From assembly GCF_006569205.1 (NCBI RefSeq), contig NZ_VIGD01000017.1, positions 1 through 53,372 on the forward strand: a stretch of DNA of 53,372 nt. The letters run 5' to 3'. The stretch comes from Ureibacillus terrenus. Its GTDB lineage: Bacteria > Bacillota > Bacilli > Bacillales_A > Planococcaceae. This document shows positions 25,867 through 33,846 of the stretch, piece by piece. Each line of letters begins with the position of its first letter. Within the stretch, counting starts at the first letter, position 1. The notes under the pieces were generated by a model. The model searched no databases. It was given only the letters and a program-made list of their open reading frames with translations, and was not told the DNA's origin. Made by a program: the position numbers and the translations under genes.

Positions 25867-26400
25867 GTGAATACATCTGTTCAAAATCAGTTGGAACAGC
25901 CGGAAATACAGGAGGCTATTGTTTCCTTTCTTAAAAATTTGCCGGCTTATGAAAAACAACTACAACAAATTGGACAATACGTCAATTTCGGCAAGGAAAT
26001 TTTAGCCGATAAAGAGGTTTTGCAACCATACGATCAATTATTTCGCACTTACGATATCAATTTAAAAACATTGGAAGCAATACTTGAATTATTGGAGAAA
26101 TTGCCAAGGCTGAACAAAATGATTGAGCAACTTGAAAATATCCTTGATTTTATACAATCCATAATGCATGACGAAGCGACAACACAACATATTACTGATG
26201 CTTTAAAAGAATATGCCCATCCGATTGTTGAAAAAGGAAAAAGCGGCATGTCCCTGCTAAAAGAAATTCAGCAACGGGCTGAATCTGCACAGGAGCCTAT
26301 TAAACTAATCACAATTTACAAGTGGTTGAAAGATCCTGCTGTTCAAAAGGTGCTTCAATATGTGCAAGCCACTTTATCGGTATTAAATAAAAAATCATAA
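25867..26400 (+). CDS. DUF1641 protein of the sulfide operon
   Basis: 177 residues from a GTG start at 25867 with TTGGAGGG upstream. It is almost entirely helical, with no signal peptide or true membrane segment. The C-terminal ITIYKWLKDPAVQKVLQYVQ is the short DUF1641 motif found in proteins next to FAD oxidoreductases and formate dehydrogenases (YrhD in B. subtilis). Function is unknown. The gene is 19 bp after the SQR gene and 12 bp before the dioxygenase gene, so the three are cotranslated; a role as membrane tether or partner of SQR is a guess from context. Confidence 0.75.
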   Translation: MNTSVQNQLEQPEIQEAIVSFLKNLPAYEKQLQQIGQYVNFGKEILADKEVLQPYDQLFRTYDINLKTLEAILELLEKLPRLNKMIEQLENILDFIQSIMHDEATTQHITDALKEYAHPIVEKGKSGMSLLKEIQQRAESAQEPIKLITIYKWLKDPAVQKVLQYVQATLSVLNKKS

Positions 26401-26412
26401 GGAGGAATGACT

Positions 26413-27825
26413 ATGTTATTGCGTTATTTTTACGATGAAAAATTGGCCCATGCCTCTTATATGGTGGGTTGCCAACAACATGGCAAGGCGGTTGTTATTG
26501 ATCCTATGCGGAATATTGAACCATATATTGAAGTAGCCCGAAAGGAAAAATTGGAGATAGTCGGTTCATTGGAAACGCATATTCACGCAGATTTTGTCAG
26601 CGGATCCCGGGAATTGGCCGACCGGTTCGGAGCCACTTTGTACATTTCCGATGAAGGGGACGAAAATTGGAAATATACAAATTTAGAGGGGCTTTCCTAT
26701 CAACTATTGAAAGACGGCGACATTATTAAATTAGGGAATCTTACTTTTGAAGTGATGCATACTCCAGGGCATACGCCAGAGCACATTTCCTTTTTATTAA
26801 CAGACGGTGCAGCTGCGGATAAGCCGATTGGCATTTTTACAGGGGATTTTGTTTTTGTCGGTGATATTGGCCGTCCGGATTTATTGGAAAGAGCAGCTGG
26901 AATGGCTGGGACTGCGGAAGTTGGGGCACGCCAAATGTTTAAGTCCATTCAACGTTTTAAAGAACTGCCCGATTATTTGCAAGTGTGGCCGGCACATGGA
27001 GCGGGAAGCGCCTGCGGAAAAGCGTTGGGAGCGGTTCCATCATCAACGGTAGGTTATGAAAAGCAATTTAACTGGGCAATGAAAATTGAAAATGAAGAGG
27101 AATTTGTAAAGGAATTACTTCGGGGACAGCCTGAGGCACCATATTACTTTGCCGTTATGAAGAGAGTGAACAAAATCGGAATAGAATTGATTAAAAACTT
27201 ACCGGAAATACCATTCATCGATTCCCTTAAAGAGATTGAAAAAGTGATCAAGGATGGATTCTTAGTAATCGATACCCGAAGCCCTAAAGATTTTTCAAAA
27301 GGCTTTATTGCAGGAACAGTCAATATTCCATTGAGTCAATCATTCACCACTTGGGCAGGTTGGATTGTCGATTACAATCAACCAATTTATGTATTGACGA
27401 ATCCAACTGATATTGAAGAAGTGCTGATTGCTCTCCGCTCCATTGGAATTGACAAAATTGCCGGCTTTGCCGATGTAAAGGGGATGTTGTCTCAATCCAA
27501 TAAGTTATGCAGTTATGAAAATATTACACCAATGGAAGCAAGAACATTATTAAGTGAGGGAAAAGCGCAAATTGTGGATGTGCGGAATTTATCCGAGTAT
27601 GAAGAAGGGCATATTGATGGAGCAAAGCACATTATGCTGGGAACGTTAAAGAATAGACTTGACGAAGTGCCAAAAGGAAAAGTTATTATGCAATGCCGTT
27701 CTGGTGCCCGTTCGGGTATAGCTACAAGCATTTTATTGTCAAAAGGATTTAAAGATGTCGTGAATTTAGATGGCGGATATGAAAGATGGGTAACAGAAAC
27801 TCAAACAGATGCCGTAAGAAATTAA
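26413..27825 (+). CDS. cstB: CstB-like persulfide dioxygenase-rhodanese fusion
   Basis: 470 residues from ATG 26413 (AAGGAGG 7 bases upstream; the ATG six bases earlier is too close). Residues 1-235 are a metallo-beta-lactamase persulfide dioxygenase: ETHIHADFVSG (His56, His58, Asp60), HTPGHTPEH, GDFVFVGDIGRPD and the terminal VWPAHGAGS. Residues about 265-355 are a rhodanese-like fold whose active-site loop has no Cys (YVLTNPT), a pseudo-rhodanese. Residues about 375-465 are a second rhodanese with an intact Cys loop (MQCRSGARSG). This three-part order is that of staphylococcal CstB, which oxidises persulfide to sulfite and makes thiosulfate. It ends the operon. Confidence 0.9.
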   Translation: MLLRYFYDEKLAHASYMVGCQQHGKAVVIDPMRNIEPYIEVARKEKLEIVGSLETHIHADFVSGSRELADRFGATLYISDEGDENWKYTNLEGLSYQLLKDGDIIKLGNLTFEVMHTPGHTPEHISFLLTDGAAADKPIGIFTGDFVFVGDIGRPDLLERAAGMAGTAEVGARQMFKSIQRFKELPDYLQVWPAHGAGSACGKALGAVPSSTVGYEKQFNWAMKIENEEEFVKELLRGQPEAPYYFAVMKRVNKIGIELIKNLPEIPFIDSLKEIEKVIKDGFLVIDTRSPKDFSKGFIAGTVNIPLSQSFTTWAGWIVDYNQPIYVLTNPTDIEEVLIALRSIGIDKIAGFADVKGMLSQSNKLCSYENITPMEARTLLSEGKAQIVDVRNLSEYEEGHIDGAKHIMLGTLKNRLDEVPKGKVIMQCRSGARSGIATSILLSKGFKDVVNLDGGYERWVTETQTDAVRN

Positions 27826-27852
27826 TGGATAAACAACACTAGTAAAAATTTT

Positions 27853-27905
27853 GCCTGGGCCTTTCGAAACTTGTTCAATTAAGTTTGGAGGCTCAGGCTC
27901 TTTTT
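27853..27905 (+). terminator. Terminator after the persulfide dioxygenase gene
   Basis: GCCTGGGCC pairs with GGCTCAGGC (one G-T wobble) with an inner AAACTT/AAGTTT stem, followed by TCTTTTT. It separates the oxidation operon from the kinase gene. Confidence 0.8.
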
Positions 27906-28028
27906 AACGGAATCAGTTGCTTATTTTTTTCAATTTCTGTAGGGATTCTTTCTGCCATTGTTATATTTTTTTTATCATAAACATATGAGATTATGATATC
28001 GGAAAGTAATTTAATTGAGGTGTTTTCA

Positions 28029-29060
28029 TTGCACAAAATCAATCATACAGAATACTTCCAAAAGGTTTACGAACACATTCAAGATGGAATCGTTGTAATG
28101 AGGGAATCCAGGGAAATTATTATGTTGAATCCAGCGGCAAAAAGGCTGACCGGGTGGAAAGTTGGTGACTATGTTCCTTACTGCAGTTTTTGCACGACAA
28201 GAAATCGGCGGGTAGAAACCCCGTCTTGTTATTTAATGGCCAACGAAGATGTTCCGTCCATATTGTCCCAAATGTCAACAAATCGAAAAAAAACACTGGA
28301 TGTGGAAATGAGTGTTTCGGTCATTAATAGAAATGTAGAAACTGGAGAAAATGAGTATTTACTTGTATTAAGGGATTGTGAAACCATGTTGAAAGCGCAG
28401 GAAGCAGCGCTCAATAAAAAAATGATTCAAGCTTTGATTGATGCGAAAGAATCTGAACATAAACGATTAGCTCAGGAATTGCATGATGGGGTTGGACAAT
28501 CACTTTACTCGGTTTCGGTCGCCTTAGAAGCGATTGAAGCGTATATGCAGGATAATGAAAAACTGTCCAGTTATGTAAAAGAAGTGCGAAATGAGCTGCG
28601 GAAAGTGATTGAAGATGTGTATACGTATTCCTACAATTTACGTCCGCAAAGTTTAGATCAATTGGGATTGAAAGCAGCTTTGGAAAACTTAATAGACAAT
28701 ATGAAAAAAATGGCTCCTCATCTGATATTCGAGTTAACAACCCAAGGGCTTGACCGATGTGATCCGGCTATTGAAATCAATCTATACCGCATTGCCCAAG
28801 AAGCGTTGCACAATGTGGTCAAGTATGCGCAGGCATCCTATGTGAAAATCTCTATTCGGAAAAATAATACGCACATTCATATGAAAATTGAAGATGACGG
28901 AATCGGATTTGACCGCAAATCGATTCAAAACAAGGGACTCGGCTTAAAACATATTGAAGAACGAGTTGATTTGTTAAGCGGTACATGTGCCATTCGTTCA
29001 GAAATGAACAAAGGTACCGTTGTTGAAGTTACTATTCCGAGATGGAGGCCGAATACATGA
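28029..29060 (+). CDS. Soluble NreB-like sensor histidine kinase with a three-cysteine PAS domain
   Basis: 343 residues from TTG 28029 (GAGGTG 6 bases upstream; the ATG at 27993 has no binding site). No membrane segment. Residues 7-115 form a PAS domain with Cys52-X2-Cys55-X11-Cys67. This is the spacing of the NreB oxygen-sensing [4Fe-4S] motif, but the fourth position (70) is Met. A HisKA_3 dimerisation domain (RLAQELHDGVGQSL) and a HATPase domain with N box EALHNVVKYAQ, DDGIGFD and GLGLKHIEERV follow. It overlaps the response regulator gene by 4 bp. Position inside the sulfide cluster suggests it senses persulfide, oxygen or redox; the signal is not proven. Confidence 0.88.
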   Translation: MHKINHTEYFQKVYEHIQDGIVVMRESREIIMLNPAAKRLTGWKVGDYVPYCSFCTTRNRRVETPSCYLMANEDVPSILSQMSTNRKKTLDVEMSVSVINRNVETGENEYLLVLRDCETMLKAQEAALNKKMIQALIDAKESEHKRLAQELHDGVGQSLYSVSVALEAIEAYMQDNEKLSSYVKEVRNELRKVIEDVYTYSYNLRPQSLDQLGLKAALENLIDNMKKMAPHLIFELTTQGLDRCDPAIEINLYRIAQEALHNVVKYAQASYVKISIRKNNTHIHMKIEDDGIGFDRKSIQNKGLGLKHIEERVDLLSGTCAIRSEMNKGTVVEVTIPRWRPNT

Positions 29061-29692
29061 TAAAAGTTTTTCTAGTCGATGATCATGTTTTAATCCGCAA
29101 GGGTATCGCCTTATTATTAGAAAACTATCGTGATTTGGAAGTGGTAGGGGAAGCGAGCGATGGAGAAGAATGTTTGCAACAGTTATACAGTTTGGATGTG
29201 GATGTGGTTTTAATGGATATTTCCATTCCAAAAGGCATTGATGGTTTCACAGCCACTCGAAAGATAAAGAAGGAGTTTCCAAAAATCAAGGTTGTCATGC
29301 TTACGATGCATAATGAATTTGCTTACATTCAAAAGGCTATTGAAACTGATGCGGATGGCTACATTTTAAAAAATAGTCAGGCAAACCAAGTATATCAAGC
29401 CATTCAGGCGGTTTACTCAGGAAGAAAATATTATGATGTTGGAATTCCAAAAGAGCAGCTTGAAAAATGGTTTAAAAATAAAGGAAAACAGAAAAAGGAC
29501 GTTCTATCAAGCAGAGAACAAGAAATTGTGCGGTTAACCATATTGGGATATACCAATTTGCAAATTGCCGATAAATTGTCCATCAGTTCCAAAACAGTGG
29601 AAAACCACAAAGCAAACATCATGCAGAAATTGGATTTAAAAACGAAAGCGGAACTGATTCAATACGGAATTGCCAATAAATATATTATCTGA
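29057..29692 (+). CDS. NarL/LuxR-family response regulator (NreC-like)
   Basis: 211 residues from ATG 29057, which overlaps the kinase stop (ATGA) and has GGAGG 8 bases upstream inside the kinase gene. Receiver domain with acidic pair VDDHVLIRKG, phospho-acceptor Asp in VVLMDISIPKGIDG near residue 54, and Lys in GYILKNS. The C-terminal LuxR helix-turn-helix reads LSSREQEIVRLTILGYTNLQIAD then SSKTVENHKANIMQKL. It is the cognate partner of the kinase. The most economical targets are the two 19-bp boxes at 24564 and 29697, the second only 5 bp beyond this gene's stop. Confidence 0.9.
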   Translation: MIKVFLVDDHVLIRKGIALLLENYRDLEVVGEASDGEECLQQLYSLDVDVVLMDISIPKGIDGFTATRKIKKEFPKIKVVMLTMHNEFAYIQKAIETDADGYILKNSQANQVYQAIQAVYSGRKYYDVGIPKEQLEKWFKNKGKQKKDVLSSREQEIVRLTILGYTNLQIADKLSISSKTVENHKANIMQKLDLKTKAELIQYGIANKYII

Positions 29693-29696
29693 AAAA

Positions 29697-29740
29697 TTAG
29701 TGGAATCCCCCTATAGGATATTCAACGTGAATGCTATACA
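29697..29740 (+). promoter_or_regulatory. TauE gene promoter with second copy of the 19-bp box
   Basis: TTAGTGGAATCCCCCTATA (29697-29715) matches 16 of 19 positions of the box at 24564. TATACA (29735-29740) follows exactly 19 bases later, as at the first promoter. The site lies right after the response regulator gene, so the exporter gene can be switched on independently of readthrough. The implied transcription start near 29747 also argues that the exporter starts at ATG 29777 and not at the earlier TTG 29741. Confidence 0.7.
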
Positions 29741-29776
29741 TTGAAAAAAAGTTCTAAAAAAGCAGGTGAATCAAGT

Positions 29777-30547
29777 ATGGCATTCACGTTTGCCGTTGTC
29801 ATTTTCTGCATTGGATTTGTGGGCTCATTTGTTTCCGGCATGGTTGGAATAGGTGGTTCCATCATTAAATACCCAATGCTCCTCTATTTGCCGCCACTTT
29901 TTGGACTCGCATCTTTCACTGCCCATGAAGTGTCTGGTATCAGCGCAATCCAAGTATTCTTTTCCTCACTTGCAGGCATCTGGTCGTACCGCAAAGACGG
30001 TTATTTAAATAAAACTCTTATTTTATATATGGGGGTTTCCATTTTAGCAGGAAGTCTTTTGGGAAGTTTTGGATCCAATTATTTTTCGGAAGAAGCGATT
30101 AATTTTGTTTATGGATTGTTAGCTATCATCGCGGCTCTATTGATGTTCATTCCCACAAAGGAAATTGATGATATATCACCCCTCACTTTTAATAAATGGT
30201 TGGCTGCTTCCCTGGCATTTATTGTCGGAATAGGTTCTGGAATTGTTGGGGCAGCCGGTGGTTTTTTGCTCGTTCCTATTTTATTAGTCATTTTAAAAAT
30301 TCCTACAAGGGTAACCATTGCAACAAGTTTAGCCGTCACTTTCATCTCATCTATTGGAGGGACTTTTGGGAAAATAATAACCAATCAAATAGATTATTGG
30401 TCCGCTTTCATTATGATCATCGCCAGTATTACTGCCACTCCCCTTGGAGCAAAGGTGGGGAAGAAAATGGATACAAAGGTGTTAAAAATGATTTTGGCTG
30501 TACTTATCACTGCCGCTGCCATTAAAACTTGGATTGACATATTGTAG
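29777..30547 (+). CDS. TauE/SafE-family anion exporter of the sulfide cluster
   Basis: 256 residues from ATG 29777, with CAGGTGA about 8 bases upstream. Around eight membrane helices. The two family repeats [19 protein letters not shown] near residue 22 and [19 protein letters not shown] near residue 155 are clear TSUP (TauE/SafE/YfcA) signatures. Members export sulfite, sulfoacetate or related sulfur anions, and a tauE gene accompanies cstAB-sqr in Staphylococcus. Here it would remove sulfite or thiosulfate made by the CstB-like enzyme. A terminator follows. Confidence 0.88.
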   Translation: MAFTFAVVIFCIGFVGSFVSGMVGIGGSIIKYPMLLYLPPLFGLASFTAHEVSGISAIQVFFSSLAGIWSYRKDGYLNKTLILYMGVSILAGSLLGSFGSNYFSEEAINFVYGLLAIIAALLMFIPTKEIDDISPLTFNKWLAASLAFIVGIGSGIVGAAGGFLLVPILLVILKIPTRVTIATSLAVTFISSIGGTFGKIITNQIDYWSAFIMIIASITATPLGAKVGKKMDTKVLKMILAVLITAAAIKTWIDIL

Positions 30548-30582
30548 TTCGTATTTGTGGAATATGAGGATTGGAAATAAAG

Positions 30583-30628
30583 CAAGGCTGCCAAGGAGAA
30601 GAACGCTTCCCAGGCAGCCTTGTTTTTT
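30583..30628. terminator. Bidirectional terminator between the exporter gene and rnjA
   Basis: CAAGGCTGCC and GGCAGCCTTG form a perfect 10-bp stem, with TTTTTT on the plus side and CTTTATTT on the minus side. Confidence 0.88.
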
Positions 30629-32291
30629 ATACCTCCATAATAATCGGCAAAATCATTGGCCGACGTCTCGTTTTTTCAAATAAATAAGGAGATAAAATTT
30701 CCGTAATTTCATTTTTTAACTCTGTCCATTGGGATTTTTCCTGAATTTTTTCTGCCAAGTGTTCAGAAAGCATTTTTTGTGCTTCACTGATCAACGTAGC
30801 CGATTCGCGCATATAAACAAAGCCTCTGGAAATAATATCCGGACCTGCCACGATTTTTTGCTGTTTCATATCTACACTGACGACAACGATCACCAATCCT
30901 TCTTCGGAAAGAATGCGGCGATCGCGCAATACGATATTGCCAATGTCGCCAATTCCGCTTCCATCGATGTAGACATCACCGGATGGTACACGTCCTGCAA
31001 CGTAAGCTTCATTCGGGCTTAATGCAAGCACGTCACCATTTTCCATCACAAACGTATTCTCGGTAGGAACATCGCAGTCAATGGCAAGTTTTGTATGCAT
31101 TTTCAACATGCGATATTCACCGTGAATAGGCATGAAAAATTTCGGTTTCATGAGACGAATCATTAATTTCTGTTCTTCCTGGGAACCGTGACCGGACGTA
31201 TGGATATTGTTGATGGAGCCATGAATGACCTCCGCACCCGCACGGTATAATAGGTCAATAATTTTATTGACGCTTATGGTATTTCCGGGAATTGGAGAAG
31301 ATGAGAATACGACCGTATCGCCAGGCTGAATCTGAATTTGGCGGTGAGTGCCGTTGGCGATCCGGGACAAAGCGGCCATAGGCTCACCTTGGGAACCCGT
31401 ACATAAAATCAGCACTTCATTCGCCGGCAAACGATTGATGGTCTGTGCGTCAACAAATGTTTCTTTTGGCGCGTTGATGTATCCTAATTCCCGGCCAATC
31501 GAAATGGCGTTGTCCATAGAGCGTCCGAAAACGGCGATTTTTCTTCCGTATTGGACCGCAGCATCCGTCACCTGTTGAAGACGGTGAATATTGGAAGCGA
31601 ACGTTGCGAAAATGATGCGTCCTTCCACTTTGCGGAAAATGTCGTGGATGCTTTCGCCAACTTTCCGTTCCGACATCGTAAAGTTGGGAACTTCAGCGTT
31701 TGTGCTGTCCGACAATAAGCAAAGCACTCCATCCCGGCCGATTTCGGCCATTTTCGTCAAATTTGCGGGTTCGCCTACCGGAGTAAAGTCAAATTTGAAG
31801 TCGCCGGTATGAACGATATTTCCAGGAGGCGTTTTTACGACAATTCCGTATGCATCCGGAATACTGTGGGTTGTCCTGAAGAAGGTTACAGACGTTTTTC
31901 GGAATTTGATGACGTCGTCTTCTTTAATTTCAATCAACTTTGCTTGTCGAAGTAATCCGTGTTCTTCCAATTTGTTCCGCAAAAGCCCGATCGCAAGCTT
32001 TCCACCGTACACCGGAACATTTACTTTCCGCAGCAGATATGGTACTCCGCCAATGTGGTCTTCATGGCCGTGGGTGATGAATAATCCTTTAATTTTATCG
32101 GCATTCCGAACTAAGTAAGTGTAGTCAGGAATTACGTAATCGATTCCTAAAAGATCGTCTTCAGGAAACTTGATGCCCGCATCGATGATGATGATTTCGT
32201 CTTGAAACTGTACACAGTACGTATTCTTACCGATTTCGCCCAGTCCGCCGAGAGCAAAAACGGCAGTTTGGTCATTCTTCACAAACTTCAT
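30627..32291 (-). CDS. rnjA: Ribonuclease J1
   Basis: 554 residues, within one residue of B. subtilis RNase J1. The beta-lactamase core carries the zinc motif HGHEDH at residues 74-79; [11 protein letters not shown], the beta-CASP domain ([22 protein letters not shown]) and the C-terminal HGEYRML and [10 protein letters not shown] motifs are intact. RNase J1 is a 5'-to-3' exonuclease and endonuclease that matures and degrades mRNA and 16S rRNA. ATG 32291 follows the rpoY stop by 5 bp with no strong binding site, so translation is probably coupled to rpoY, as in B. subtilis (ykzG-ykqC). Confidence 0.96.
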   Translation of the reverse strand: MKFVKNDQTAVFALGGLGEIGKNTYCVQFQDEIIIIDAGIKFPEDDLLGIDYVIPDYTYLVRNADKIKGLFITHGHEDHIGGVPYLLRKVNVPVYGGKLAIGLLRNKLEEHGLLRQAKLIEIKEDDVIKFRKTSVTFFRTTHSIPDAYGIVVKTPPGNIVHTGDFKFDFTPVGEPANLTKMAEIGRDGVLCLLSDSTNAEVPNFTMSERKVGESIHDIFRKVEGRIIFATFASNIHRLQQVTDAAVQYGRKIAVFGRSMDNAISIGRELGYINAPKETFVDAQTINRLPANEVLILCTGSQGEPMAALSRIANGTHRQIQIQPGDTVVFSSSPIPGNTISVNKIIDLLYRAGAEVIHGSINNIHTSGHGSQEEQKLMIRLMKPKFFMPIHGEYRMLKMHTKLAIDCDVPTENTFVMENGDVLALSPNEAYVAGRVPSGDVYIDGSGIGDIGNIVLRDRRILSEEGLVIVVVSVDMKQQKIVAGPDIISRGFVYMRESATLISEAQKMLSEHLAEKIQEKSQWTELKNEITEILSPYLFEKTRRRPMILPIIMEV

Positions 32292-32296
32292 AAAGT

Positions 32297-32506
32297 TTAC
32301 GCATTCTCCAAACGGAAATTCGGGCTATTTTTTTCATATTCTAAATAATTGCCCTCTAATAATTGAATGTATTCAATCAAAATGTGGCGGTCCTTTAAAT
32401 ATTCGCGGACTTCTCGTTCAGAATTGGCTTCCAGGTACAGGCTTTTTGTGTTTTCGCGAATTGGCACTTCATCTGGATTTTCTTGATAATACACTTTGTA
32501 AATCAT
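32297..32506 (-). CDS. rpoY: RNA polymerase epsilon subunit RpoY
   Basis: 69 residues from ATG 32506, with GGAGAG upstream; a longer frame extends 50 codons further but lacks a binding site and adds unrelated sequence. [20 protein letters not shown] and the [15 protein letters not shown] tail are typical of RpoY (DUF1447, YkzG). The subunit binds RNA polymerase near the DNA exit cleft in Firmicutes. The rpoY-rnjA gene pair is conserved across Bacillales. Confidence 0.93.
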   Translation of the reverse strand: MIYKVYYQENPDEVPIRENTKSLYLEANSEREVREYLKDRHILIEYIQLLEGNYLEYEKNSPNFRLENA

Positions 32507-32585
32507 TTTTTCTCTCCTTCTAACCGTACATTTTCTGCATTTATTATTTTTCCACTTTTTACGAATATAATCAATTAATTTATAT

Positions 32586-32625
32586 ATTATAACGCAAATG
32601 ATTTTCTCAGGATCACCATTTGCGT
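32586..32625 (-). promoter_or_regulatory. rpoY-rnjA promoter with 9-bp inverted repeat
   Basis: On the minus strand TATAAT (32591-32586) is directly preceded by the inverted repeat ACGCAAATG...CATTTGCGT (arms 32617-32625 and 32592-32600, 16 bases apart) that covers the -35 region. No convincing -35 hexamer is present. The repeat could be an operator or an activator site; which protein binds is unknown. Confidence 0.45.
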
Positions 32626-32724
32626 GAAGTGGCGGTTTTTTGATTGTAAAATACATATTGATAAATGGAATATTTCCTGATAGGCAAATGCATTTTCTTT
32701 TATATTATCATGGGAATCTTTTAA

Positions 32725-32757
32725 AATAAAGAAAAGCCCTTCATTTCCGGAAGGGCT
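32725..32757 (-). terminator. Terminator after the 23-residue peptide gene
   Basis: AGCCCTTC and GAAGGGCT (8-bp stem, 7-base loop) begin at the last base positions of the peptide's stop codon and are followed on the minus strand by TTTCTTTATT. Confidence 0.7.
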
Positions 32758-32828
32758 CAAGCGATGGATTTTTTGCCGAGGATGCCATTAAGACGTCTCA
32801 AAAGTTTCTTTTTGAGTCTTTTTAACAT
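32757..32828 (-). CDS. Cationic 23-residue peptide of unknown function
   Basis: ATG 32828 is preceded by AAGGAG at 9 bases, the stop TGA is at 32757-32759, and a complete transcription unit surrounds it: promoter TTTACA-N17-TATACT upstream and a hairpin terminator starting at the stop codon. The peptide begins MLKRLKKKLLRR and ends GILGKKSIA: ten Lys/Arg, no acidic residue, and Leu/Ile spaced to give an amphipathic helix. It could be a membrane-associated regulatory peptide, a toxin or a leader peptide. It is too short for normal gene finders. I recognise no family. Confidence 0.6.
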   Translation of the reverse strand: MLKRLKKKLLRRLNGILGKKSIA

Positions 32829-32849
32829 GGCACATCACTCCTTATTAAA

Positions 32850-32878
32850 AGTATAAAGTAGAATGATATATATGTAAA
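32850..32878 (-). promoter_or_regulatory. Promoter of the 23-residue peptide gene
   Basis: On the minus strand TTTACA (32878-32873), 17-base spacer, TATACT (32855-32850): each hexamer matches the sigma-A consensus at five of six positions. The transcript should start near 32843-32846, giving a very short leader that is mostly ribosome binding site. Confidence 0.65.
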
Positions 32879-32924
32879 GTATTTTTCATTTACATATAAA
32901 TATGCATTGGAAGGGTAAGTGGGG

Positions 32925-33695
32925 ATGAAGAAAGTACTGTTTTTTGACGTGGATGGCACGCTGTACAACAGCAAGAAACAACTGCCTCCGTCTGCGAAGG
33001 AAGCGATTTTCAAGGCTAAACGGAACGGCTATGAGGTTGCGATCGCCACAGGTCGGGCACCGTTTATGATTCAGCCGATTTTAAAAGAATTGGAGATTGA
33101 TACATTTGTCACTTTTAACGGGCAATATGTGGTTTATAAAAATGAAGTAATTTTTACGGATAGTGTTCCGAAAGAAGATTTATCCAAAATTCTTGAATTC
33201 GGTTCAGAGCGCAATCATCCTGCCGTATTTATCGATGATCGGAAAATGATTGCGACGGCTCCCGGGAACAAGAAAATTGAAGAAAGTTTAAAGTCGTTGC
33301 GCTATCCTTATCCGAAGATCAATCCGCATTTTTATAAAGACAATGCGGTATACCAAACTTTGATTTTTATGGAAGAAAATGAAGAAACCATTTATCACCA
33401 GACATTTTCCAATGTGAAATTCGTCCGCTGGCACCCGTATTCCTGCGACATTCTTCCAAAAAACGGCTCAAAGGCAAGAGGGATTCAGAAAGTATTGGAA
33501 AAAATGGATGTCCCTATTGAAAATGCGATTGCCTTTGGCGACGGTTTGAACGATATTGAAATGCTCCAGGCGGCAGGCATCGGTGTTGCGATGGGAAATG
33601 CCAAAGAGCAGGTCAAAGAAGTGGCGGATGTTGTCGGCGGCCACGTAGATGACGATGGATTGGCAAAAGTGATGAAACAATTGGACATTATTTAA
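32925..33695 (+). CDS. ykrA: HAD-superfamily hydrolase, Cof/YkrA type
   Basis: 256 residues from ATG 32925 (GGAAGG upstream; the in-frame GTG at 32919 is less well placed). HAD motifs: I, FFDVDGTLY at residues 5-13, with the nucleophile and acid/base Asp; II, IATGRAP with Thr; III, the Lys in NGSKARGIQKVL; IV, AFGDGLNDIEML. A large C2-type cap lies between motifs II and III, as in the Cof family (HAD-IIB), which dephosphorylate sugar phosphates or flavin-type cofactors. Position between rnjA-rpoY and def matches ykrA. Confidence 0.9.
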   Translation: MKKVLFFDVDGTLYNSKKQLPPSAKEAIFKAKRNGYEVAIATGRAPFMIQPILKELEIDTFVTFNGQYVVYKNEVIFTDSVPKEDLSKILEFGSERNHPAVFIDDRKMIATAPGNKKIEESLKSLRYPYPKINPHFYKDNAVYQTLIFMEENEETIYHQTFSNVKFVRWHPYSCDILPKNGSKARGIQKVLEKMDVPIENAIAFGDGLNDIEMLQAAGIGVAMGNAKEQVKEVADVVGGHVDDDGLAKVMKQLDII

Positions 33696-33799
33696 TCTAT
33701 GAATATGCATCCTATCCTTTTTTGACCCGGTGTTTGTCATGAAGAATTAACATTTCTTAACTTTTCTCCGGTTCCGATTCTCTTATCCTATTAAAAATT

Positions 33800-33846
33800 A
33801 AAACCCCGGTGGCACTGCATTTTTAAGCAAGTGCCATCGGGGTTTT
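33800..33846. terminator. Bidirectional terminator between ykrA and def
   Basis: AAAACCCCGGTGGCACT pairs with AGTGCCATCGGGGTTTT (one mismatch) around a 13-base loop; T-runs are present in both directions. The end of the arm meets the def stop codon. Confidence 0.9.

Noticed and set aside
27937..27978. Possible third copy of the 19-bp box upstream of the sensor kinase gene
   Set aside because: Only TAGGGATTC matches and the second half-site is absent; the distance to a -10 is uncertain. Too weak to include in the regulon.
32507..32656. 50-codon N-terminal extension of rpoY
   Set aside because: The extension lacks a ribosome binding site and includes the promoter; RpoY proteins are about 69 residues and the GGAGAG before 32506 fits.
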